From positions 1 through 64,000 of IMG/VR virus record IMGVR_UViG_3300020220_000008: a DNA stretch of 64,000 nucleotides, one strand, 5' to 3'. Positions 58,179-64,000 of the stretch are shown here, one piece after another. The position numbers and the translations under genes are program-made. This DNA comes from a virus. Within the stretch, counting starts at the first letter, position 1; every line of letters starts with the position of its first letter. Below the pieces are notes generated by a model. It saw only the letters and a program-made list of their open reading frames with translations, searched no databases and was not told where the DNA came from.

Positions 58179-59570
58179 TTAATTATTTGTTTGATTTTGG
58201 GAGTCCTTTTGTTTCCTTTTTTCAAGTAACTCTCTAACTCTTTGTCTTTGTCTTTCCTCTTTTTGTTCTTCTAACCCTAAGAAAGTCATAGAGCTTTCAG
58301 TATCAATTTCAATCATTGCATTATCAAATTTACAATTTTCAAACACTACCCCATCATCACCTATTCGAGACTTTGTTATCGCGATGGTTGCCAACTTTAA
58401 TTCTTTTTGTTGCAACGTTTTAGCCACCGAGATAATAACATGTCCGACTTGTGCTTTTTTAATTGATCCACCCATTTGATCGGTCGTTACAAGTTCTGAA
58501 GATATTGATGACCTATTTCCTTGAGTTGCGGTCCATCCAACTAAGTTCATTTCGTGACACATAGCCTCGAATGCTCTCATAACAGATCCTTCACTTTTCC
58601 ACTCATCACCTAAGTTTTTGTCAGGAACAATACAATCAATATAGTCTAAAACAACCATATCAATTTTAATTCCTTCGGAAACCATTTTTCTAATTTGATT
58701 TTTAATTTGTAACATCGTGAGTGTATCAGATGGAAGTTTTTTCAAAATAAGTTTGTTTGGCATCTTGTCGTGGATCTCTGTAACCGTATTCATAACATCT
58801 TTCTTTTTTTCTGACAAATCATCAGGATGAATCTTTGTCCATAATGTGAAGTGTTTTCTTTGTATTACTTTTGGGTTGTCTTCGAAAAAGATTTGTAAAA
58901 CATTGAAACCAAGGTTAAATGCGTGGTTTGAGATTTTGGTTAGTACCGTAGATTTTCCAACACCAGTTGGTGCTAAAATAACTCCGATTTCACCTTTAGC
59001 CAAACCACCTTTTAATAGTCTGTCAATTCCAGATATACCCATAGGTATAGGATGTCTATAATCATCTTCGAGAACTTGATCAAGGTTTGAGAATACGTCT
59101 AACATTGACGTATCTTTTGCTCCGACCTGAAGGGCCGTTTTTACCATTTCTTCGAGAGTGTCATAGTTTTCAAACTCGCCCCCATCAATGATCTTCTGTG
59201 CTTTTCCCATAACCTTTTGAAGTTCTTGTTGTTTACAGAATTTCAATGCTTTTTCTTGAACAAAACCTACTCCATCAATAGGTGCATCTTTAATTTTTTT
59301 AATTGTGTCTAAGACAATCTTCGATGCCGTTGCCTGTTGTAGTTCAGATTTGCTTATTTGTTCAAGTGTTTCAAAAGACGGTGTGTGATCGTATTTTAGG
59401 TAATACTCTTTTACCATTTGAATTAATATTTTAAAATACTTGTTTTCAAAATAACTGTTTTCGATAACATCAAGAATGGAGTGTGAAAAGTCTTTATCTA
59501 CAATAATTTGATTTAATAGTTGTAATTGAAAAGTGTTTCCTAAATACTCAAAATTTTTACTTGTCGCCAT
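58179..59570 (-). CDS. Replicative DNA helicase, gp41/DnaB-like
   Basis: 463 residues. The N-terminal helical domain (1-155) is followed by the RecA-like core with Walker A APTGVGKST at residues 200-208, Walker B VVLDYIDC near 305, and WTATQGNRSS and GSIKKAQVGH motifs. The end is Gln/Arg-rich. It unwinds DNA as a hexamer and recruits the primase at 28048-28947. It lies downstream of UvsX and RNase H genes, the T4-type replication cluster. A TATTTAT element and a longer leader precede it. Confidence 0.93.
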   Translation of the reverse strand: MATSKNFEYLGNTFQLQLLNQIIVDKDFSHSILDVIENSYFENKYFKILIQMVKEYYLKYDHTPSFETLEQISKSELQQATASKIVLDTIKKIKDAPIDGVGFVQEKALKFCKQQELQKVMGKAQKIIDGGEFENYDTLEEMVKTALQVGAKDTSMLDVFSNLDQVLEDDYRHPIPMGISGIDRLLKGGLAKGEIGVILAPTGVGKSTVLTKISNHAFNLGFNVLQIFFEDNPKVIQRKHFTLWTKIHPDDLSEKKKDVMNTVTEIHDKMPNKLILKKLPSDTLTMLQIKNQIRKMVSEGIKIDMVVLDYIDCIVPDKNLGDEWKSEGSVMRAFEAMCHEMNLVGWTATQGNRSSISSELVTTDQMGGSIKKAQVGHVIISVAKTLQQKELKLATIAITKSRIGDDGVVFENCKFDNAMIEIDTESSMTFLGLEEQKEERQRQRVRELLEKRKQKDSQNQTNN

Positions 59571-59593
59571 ATGTTTTTTTCCTGTTGGTAAAA

Positions 59594-59600
59594 ATAAATA
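59594..59600 (-). promoter_or_regulatory. Candidate TATTTAT element before helicase gene
   Basis: The coding strand reads GACTATTTATTTTTACC, 23 bases before the ATG at 59570. This gene is not a structural gene, so the element may not be strictly late. Confidence 0.28.
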
Positions 59601-59603
59601 GTC

Positions 59604-60053
59604 TTAGTTTTTAATAAATTCAGAATAAAAATAATTATATTTTTTACCTGAAAAAATGTCAGTAAGTGACGCAAGTATGTTTTTTAACTTTGGCCGTAGG
59701 TCTACGGTATATCTGACCTTTGGAGGATAAACTTTAGCATCAAACTCACGCTGACAAATTGTCATGTCTCCAAGTTTAATTATCAAGTTAAAATTTTCAG
59801 GACCTTCAGTAATTGATGTGTCTAACACATTAGGATTCTCAAAAATTTCATATTGATTATCTAACATATAAGTTACCGATCTCATTTTTAAATCATACTT
59901 GAGTTCATTACATAAACTTGTAATGTGTTCATAAAACTCTTCAGATTTATGAGCGTTCTTATTAAACCCTCTAACATTAAAAAATCGTTGAACTACAATG
60001 TTGTTATTACACATTAACAAAAATTCTAATTTTGTTATATCCTGGTCTTTCAT
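59604..60053 (-). CDS. Unknown replication-cluster protein
   Basis: 149 residues starting MKDQDITKLEFLLMCNNNIV. It is mixed alpha/beta with blocks NVRGFNKNAHKSEEF and VYPPKVRYTVDLRPKL and no known domain. It overlaps the RNase H/exonuclease gene by 4 bases and precedes the helicase, so it belongs to the replication operon. A helicase-loader role (T4 gp59) is possible from position, but no sequence resemblance is visible. Confidence 0.68.
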   Translation of the reverse strand: MKDQDITKLEFLLMCNNNIVVQRFFNVRGFNKNAHKSEEFYEHITSLCNELKYDLKMRSVTYMLDNQYEIFENPNVLDTSITEGPENFNLIIKLGDMTICQREFDAKVYPPKVRYTVDLRPKLKNILASLTDIFSGKKYNYFYSEFIKN

Positions 60054-61072
60054 TTGTTTGTTTTATTTTTGTTATTTCTAAATTTTTGTTTTTCTTTTCT
60101 TGTTAATTTTAGGAATGGTTTTAAAAAACTTACCCAAGCGTCGTCACCCTTCGGTAAGTATTTAAAAAACCCGTCCTCCATCATCATTCGAATTAGATTT
60201 CTATACCCTCTTCCGTCGGGATCCATCGACTCTGAGTAATATAGTCCAACTAATTCTTTTTCCTCTTCATTTAAAAGGGGGTTATCCAAGTTAACAAGTT
60301 TTTCGTTGATTACAAAAAACTCATCACCAAAAATACCCTCTTTTGTTTTCCCACTGAGGAGGTTATGAAGAACAACGTTTTCTTTTTCTTCTTTTAAAAG
60401 TTTTTCACTCTTTTGTAAAATATATACTAATTCAACATGTTGTTCAAGTAACTCAGGAAACATTTTAATTAAAGTTTTCTCACCAAGATAGAATATACCA
60501 TCAATATTGTCGGAGATATCTCCTGTGAGTATTTTAATTGTTTTAACATTATAGTGAGGGACTTCGATATCGTGAAGTTTTATTTTATCTCCCAACTTAT
60601 AATATTTTTTTGTGGATGGTGAATAAATCGAAACTTTTTCGTCAATCAGTTGAGTCAAATCTCTGTCACTCGAAAAGATTGTTTTTTCTTCGTCTAAAGA
60701 GACTTTGCAGTACTGAGCAATTAAGTCATCAGCTTCTGCATGTTCTGTCTCCAGTTGTCTTACAAACATCTCCTCAAGGTATTGTTTAACCCTTTGTTTT
60801 TGTTCCAAAAAAGATTCTTCTTTCAATTCCGTTTCAGATGATTTACGGTTTAACTTATACTTGGGATAAATTAATCTTCTCTGAGTCGATGAAGTTTTAG
60901 AGTCCCAAAGAACAACAACTTTATTGTAGTTATGTTCTTCGAGGAATTTGCGAAGAGTGTTTATAAAGTGCCATACACCACCAACATGTTTTCCATTATG
61001 ATAGAAATCTCTAACACCATGAAATCCAATTTTCAATAAATTATTTCCATCTACTAATAATGTTTTGGACAC
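60050..61072 (-). CDS. 5'-3' exonuclease / RNase H (FEN family)
   Basis: 340 residues with a GTG start. FEN-family motifs: LLVDGNNLLKIGF at residues 4-16, VVVLWDSKTSSTQRRLIYP near 48-66, ETEHAEADDLIAQY near 107-120 with the metal-binding acids, IFSSDRDLTQLI near 131, and ILTGDISDNIDGI near 180. As T4 RNase H (305 residues) it removes RNA primers and gap-flap DNA. It lies between UvsX and the unknown gene, close to the gp32-like and helicase genes. Confidence 0.9.
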   Translation of the reverse strand: MSKTLLVDGNNLLKIGFHGVRDFYHNGKHVGGVWHFINTLRKFLEEHNYNKVVVLWDSKTSSTQRRLIYPKYKLNRKSSETELKEESFLEQKQRVKQYLEEMFVRQLETEHAEADDLIAQYCKVSLDEEKTIFSSDRDLTQLIDEKVSIYSPSTKKYYKLGDKIKLHDIEVPHYNVKTIKILTGDISDNIDGIFYLGEKTLIKMFPELLEQHVELVYILQKSEKLLKEEKENVVLHNLLSGKTKEGIFGDEFFVINEKLVNLDNPLLNEEEKELVGLYYSESMDPDGRGYRNLIRMMMEDGFFKYLPKGDDAWVSFLKPFLKLTRKEKQKFRNNKNKTNK

Positions 61073-61093
61073 TTCCTGAAAATTAAATGATTT

Positions 61094-62101
61094 CTACTCT
61101 ACTTCTTCTTTTTCTGTTTTCAGATCAAAGTCACCATCAACTCCGATTATATCTTTCCAATAGTCAGCATACTCTTTCTTATACTTTTCTATTGATGCCT
61201 TTTCTTCGGTTGTATCTTTACCGGGTAAAAATCCGTGGGGAGTTACAATAATTCTTCCGTCTTCAAAACCAAGACCATTAATGTGGTTTTTCATAACTGA
61301 CACTTTTGTCCTTGAAGCAAACTTTACAGTCCTCTTATCTTTTGTTGCTGTGATCTTTGTTGTACCAGCACCTTTTTGATTACCAAATAAGAACACCAAA
61401 GAGGAATTTAACCAAATTGCTTCACCACCTTTTGCCTTAATTTTTGGTTGACCAAAAGGATTATCGGGCAACTCTACCCATGGTTGGTTAACCACTATCA
61501 AAGTATTTTCGTGTTTGGAATCTGATTTACGAGATCCTGAAATTCTTTGGTTAATACCCATACCGATTTTGTCGGCCAATGCTGCTGCATTGTGTTGTTT
61601 TCCACCTCGCCCTTCATAAGTCATTTTACATGGAACTGATCCGACTGAATCCCACACTATACAAAGTGAATAATCTAACTCACCTTTTTCTTGTGCATCC
61701 AATAAATCGTTTATATATTCCGTAATTTGTTCAATGTAGTCGAAGTTATTATTAAATAAGAAAAATCCATCCCATGTTAATTCACCCGTTTCTTCATCTA
61801 CCACTTCTTCACAGTCAAGTCCCATAAGTTTGGAGTGTTCAAAAGACCACTTCTGTTCAGTAATAATAAAAACAGGAAGAATACCCTTTTTTTGTGCGTC
61901 AACTGCAGTTTTAATAAGTGCAGTAGTTTTTCCTGTATCCGAGTGACCGAGCAACATATTCAAGTGTCCTATTGCAGGACCAGGTAATCCAACCGCATCA
62001 AGGAATTCTGAACCAAGATCAAAAAATCTTTGTGGTTTATATTTTGCGTCCGCAGAGAACTTCTTTTTTATCGAAGTAAAGTCATTTTTCTTAAGAGCCA
62101 T
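61094..62101 (-). CDS. uvsX: UvsX/RecA-like recombinase
   Basis: 335 residues. Walker A LGHSDTGKTT at 51-60, CIVWDSVGSVP near 153 (Walker B) and TLIVVNQPWVEL near 202 (L2 region) give the RecA core. The length is short for RecA (about 350) and close to T4 UvsX (391) without its N-terminal extension. The C-terminus is acidic. It forms filaments on ssDNA and drives strand invasion for recombination-dependent replication, with the gp32-like protein and gp46/47. It overlaps the upstream small gene by 1 base. Confidence 0.93.
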   Translation of the reverse strand: MALKKNDFTSIKKKFSADAKYKPQRFFDLGSEFLDAVGLPGPAIGHLNMLLGHSDTGKTTALIKTAVDAQKKGILPVFIITEQKWSFEHSKLMGLDCEEVVDEETGELTWDGFFLFNNNFDYIEQITEYINDLLDAQEKGELDYSLCIVWDSVGSVPCKMTYEGRGGKQHNAAALADKIGMGINQRISGSRKSDSKHENTLIVVNQPWVELPDNPFGQPKIKAKGGEAIWLNSSLVFLFGNQKGAGTTKITATKDKRTVKFASRTKVSVMKNHINGLGFEDGRIIVTPHGFLPGKDTTEEKASIEKYKKEYADYWKDIIGVDGDFDLKTEKEEVE

Positions 62102-62322
62102 TATAGTCCGTGAATTTTAAAATTTGCGATTGTTTCTAACTTATCTTTTGCATTTGTCATCTGCTCAACTAAGTTATCCATTTCTTCTGTATGTTGTGGA
62201 TGTTCTCCAATACCAACAGGATTTGTGAAATAAATATAAAGTCTTGCTTCTGCATCTGCGATTTCTGCCTCATATTTTTTTACAAGGGCTTCTTGTAATT
62301 TTTCTACCATAAAAGGGTTCAT
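62101..62322 (-). CDS. Small helical protein before uvsX
   Basis: 73 residues from the ATG at 62322 (MNPFMVEKLQEALVKKYEAE). A longer form would start inside the terminator stem at 62353-62378 and is rejected. It has two helices around a conserved-looking NPVGIGEHPQHTEEMDNLV turn. The stop overlaps the uvsX start. It may be a mediator of UvsX by position, but there is no resemblance to UvsY that I can see. Confidence 0.7.
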   Translation of the reverse strand: MNPFMVEKLQEALVKKYEAEIADAEARLYIYFTNPVGIGEHPQHTEEMDNLVEQMTNAKDKLETIANFKIHGL

Positions 62323-62340
62323 AATTTGTTTTTTAAAAAT

Positions 62341-62380
62341 ATAAACAAAAAAGGGCACTTTGTATATAAAAAGTACCCAA
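62341..62380 (-). terminator. Rho-independent terminator after gp32-like gene
   Basis: GGGTACTTT pairs with AAAGTGCCC on the minus strand (62370-62378 with 62353-62361, one G-U), 8-base loop, then TTTTTTTTG. It makes the gp32-like gene a single-gene transcript. The plus strand also has a T run. Confidence 0.82.
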
Positions 62381-62392
62381 TTTTTTGTGTGA

Positions 62393-63256
62393 TTAAAACG
62401 GTAATTGTTCGTCGATTTCGTCTTCTAACTGTGGGTCATTGACTTCGTTAATTAGTTTAGAAGTTGATTTTCCTCCTAAAGAAACTTCTGAAGTTTCATC
62501 ATTCGAATAAACATACCCACCTTTTTCTGAGTCCCAACGTGGAGTTTCTCCTCGTGCAATTGCTTCGAGATATTCAACAGGTTTTTTAGAGTATACATCT
62601 TCCCAAGTCATTCCGTCCTCAACCCATTCTTTACCTTGAGTGACATCATTTGAAATTGATGATGGATCGTCATACATTACTGTTTGAATTACCGTATAAG
62701 TCGCTCCTTTCGGAGTTTTTGCTTTAGTCAATTCTAAAATAAGGTCTCGACCATTATCAGGATCTGTAATATCACCTTTAGCCTTCCAAATAGGAATAAT
62801 TTTGTCAAGGATTCCTTCTTGTTTGTAGTTGTGTTTGAAACGCCAAAATTTTACTCCGTCTTGTTCGTTGTCACGATCAATAACTTTAACAATGTAAAAC
62901 TTCCGAGCTTTGTATTGTTTTGCAAGTTCTTTATCAGACTCTCTACCCGTTGATATAAGTTCTTCATAAACCTCATTCAAGGGTGAACGCTCATTATCAT
63001 TTTTTGATGGATCATAAAATTTTTGCCATTTTCCGTCCACTTGAACTTCGTGGAACCATACTTCTTTAAACGGTGAAGATCCGTCGGACGTTGGTAAGAT
63101 TCTAAGTTTTCTTTGTCCTTGTTTTTCATTGTCTTTCAAAAGAGCCGCAAAGTATTTCTTCATTCGGTCTTCAGATGACATTTTTAATGTAGTGTTAGAA
63201 CTACTTTGTGATTTTTCGTACTGCGCAAGTACTGCGTTTAGTGAATTTGTCGCCAT
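62393..63256 (-). CDS. Single-stranded DNA-binding protein, gp32-like
   Basis: 287 residues. The OB-fold region (40-215) resembles T4 gp32: RKLRILPTSDGSSPFKEVWFHEV, a long loop, KFWRFKHNYKQ and DLILELTK. The zinc-finger Cys/His of T4 gp32 are not evident. The acidic C-terminus ends DEIDEQLPF, which resembles the DDDIPF tip by which cellular SSB recruits partners. It coats ssDNA for replication and recombination. It has its own promoter (63291-63319) and terminator, fitting a highly expressed gene. Confidence 0.88.
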   Translation of the reverse strand: MATNSLNAVLAQYEKSQSSSNTTLKMSSEDRMKKYFAALLKDNEKQGQRKLRILPTSDGSSPFKEVWFHEVQVDGKWQKFYDPSKNDNERSPLNEVYEELISTGRESDKELAKQYKARKFYIVKVIDRDNEQDGVKFWRFKHNYKQEGILDKIIPIWKAKGDITDPDNGRDLILELTKAKTPKGATYTVIQTVMYDDPSSISNDVTQGKEWVEDGMTWEDVYSKKPVEYLEAIARGETPRWDSEKGGYVYSNDETSEVSLGGKSTSKLINEVNDPQLEDEIDEQLPF

Positions 63257-63290
63257 GTGTAATTAAAAATTTAAAGTTTATGTGTAAAAA

Positions 63291-63319
63291 AGTATAAGTA
63301 TATAGAAAGGTTTTGTCAA
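63291..63319 (-). promoter_or_regulatory. Consensus-like promoter TTGACA-N17-TATACT
   Basis: TTGACA (63314-63319), 17 bases, TATACT (63291-63296) on the coding strand, 34 bases before the ATG at 63256. It is a perfect -35 and near-perfect -10 of the classical sigma-70 type. It also contains TTG with a TAnnTTT-like box at longer spacing. It drives the gp32-like gene. Confidence 0.65.
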
Positions 63320-63334
63320 TTGGTGTTGAAAAAA

Positions 63335-64000
63335 TTAAGAGTTATATTTGTTCAATAATATGTCGTCTTCATCGTCCATCGGTTCATTGAAAGATTTTTC
63401 AATTTCAGATGGGCTAAAACTTTCAACTTCATCTTGTGTTAGTACGTACTCATTTTTTCCCGTTTTCTCCATTTCTTGTTGTTTATCTTGGAAAAAGTCG
63501 GCCAAATTTTGTTTGAATGGCCCTGAGTCTAGTGATCTTAGTTGTAATTTTTCTTGAGCCGTCTTTGGTCTATATTTTTCGACCTTTGTGTCTAATGTGT
63601 CAAGTTTAGAGACAATAGAATCCATTTCCGCCAATTTTTCTTCCATTTTTTTTATTTGGTCGAACAAATTAGTAAAATATTCTTCTTGTTTATCTGCCAT
63701 CGTTTTTTGTGAATCAACCAAGTCTGTTATGTCAAGTTCTTCAGTTTCTCCTTCGGCCCCTTCCTCCCCTTCGACTGGTACTTCTTCAACATCAGGATCT
63801 GTTTTAGGATCTATAGGTGCCCCCTCAGCTTCGGCTGGCGGTGTGGGTGGTGCTCCTGCCGCTGCTGGATCTACGGGTGGTGCTCCTGCCGCTAACGGAT
63901 CCGCAGCTGGTTCTGCGGGTGGTGGTGGAACCTCTTGTTCCATTATGTAATTGTTGATAGACCTATATCTAGCAAGTTCATTTAATATTTTTTCGTCTAA
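63335..64000 (-). CDS. Structural-type protein with Pro/Ala-rich N-terminus, cut by window edge
   Basis: The frame from an ATG at 63943 is open past 64000 (LDEKILNELARYRSINNYIMEQ precedes that Met region in frame), so the true start is beyond the edge. ILNE and YIME are L/I-x-Glu sites like the leaders elsewhere. The visible part has a Pro/Ala/Glu-rich stretch (VPPPPAEPAADPLAAG), a helical coiled coil near 85-125 and a basic-to-acidic C-terminus ending LLNKYNS. It is probably a virion or core protein. Function is unknown. Confidence 0.7.
   Translation of the reverse strand, partial: LDEKILNELARYRSINNYIMEQEVPPPPAEPAADPLAAGAPPVDPAAAGAPPTPPAEAEGAPIDPKTDPDVEEVPVEGEEGAEGETEELDITDLVDSQKTMADKQEEYFTNLFDQIKKMEEKLAEMDSIVSKLDTLDTKVEKYRPKTAQEKLQLRSLDSGPFKQNLADFFQDKQQEMEKTGKNEYVLTQDEVESFSPSEIEKSFNEPMDDEDDILLNKYNS

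Noticed and set aside
62323-62358. GTG start giving a longer protein before uvsX
   Set aside because: It falls inside the gp32 terminator hairpin; the ATG at 62322 follows it directly.
63588-63950. A 120-codon plus-strand frame rich in Ser, Ala and Gly
   Set aside because: Low-complexity mirror of the Pro/Ala/Glu-rich minus-strand gene; no start signals or domain.

Overview
The window reads as part of a large, AT-rich, virulent tailed phage genome of the T4-like (myovirus) kind, probably infecting a gliding member of the Bacteroidetes/Flavobacteria. The T4-like assignment rests on recognisable counterparts of UvsX, gp32, RNase H/5' exonuclease, gp41 helicase, gp61 primase, gp46/gp47 and the baseplate proteins gp6 and gp25. 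The host inference rests on four observations. Several early-type genes have promoters of the Bacteroidetes form TTG-N19/20-TAnnTTTG. Shine-Dalgarno sequences are almost absent. The phage encodes a sigma factor that closely resembles Bacteroidetes RpoD. Its tail proteins carry SprB-like repeats, named after the flavobacterial gliding adhesin. Almost every gene lies on the minus strand, so transcription runs from high to low coordinates.

Layout from left to right. 1-3.6 kb holds a thioredoxin/glutaredoxin pair, a DUF932 protein and very small genes. 3.6-8.3 kb and 12.9-17 kb hold putative virion-internal proteins, many with a short N-terminal leader ending in a T4-type prohead-protease site (hydrophobic-x-Glu). 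8.3-12.9 kb holds a Dam-type methyltransferase, DnaJ, a histone H1-like peptide and small unknowns. 15.5-18.8 kb is a lysis-like cassette (amidase plus two spanin-like proteins) next to a repeat-containing membrane protein. 19-28.9 kb holds regulation and DNA metabolism: sigma factor, second methyltransferase, gp46/gp47-like recombination nuclease, PD-(D/E)XK nuclease and primase. 29-56 kb is the tail and baseplate region, with two plus-strand genes, SprB-repeat and Pro/Thr-rich proteins, a glycosyltransferase, a decayed gene and the baseplate wedge proteins. 56-63.3 kb is the nucleotide and replication module: class II ribonucleotide reductase, helicase, exonuclease, UvsX and gp32. A structural-type gene runs off the right edge.

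How the parts may work together. Host-like promoters would drive early genes with the host polymerase. A second recurring element, TATTTAT on the coding strand, sits 4-25 bases before many structural and leader-bearing genes and is a candidate late signal; the phage sigma factor is a plausible partner. Ribonucleotide reductase with two redoxins supplies dNTPs. UvsX, gp32, gp41, gp61, RNase H and gp46/47 form a T4-type replication and recombination core. The most interesting theme is a scattered set of otherwise unrelated proteins that share a cleavable-looking leader, as expected of proteins packaged in the head and perhaps injected. One of them is a leucine-rich-repeat protein. A second theme is a glycosyltransferase encoded among Pro/Thr-rich tail proteins.

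Several genes shorter than 60 codons were read directly from the sequence, including an H1-like protein at 12180-12350 and a small zinc-ribbon/membrane protein at 9411-9581 on the plus strand. No tRNA, CRISPR array, integrase, transposase or reverse transcriptase was recognised. No stretch above 300 bases lacks a gene; the two longest gaps (18769-19058 and 37525-37812) hold a structured untranslated region and a decayed gene.
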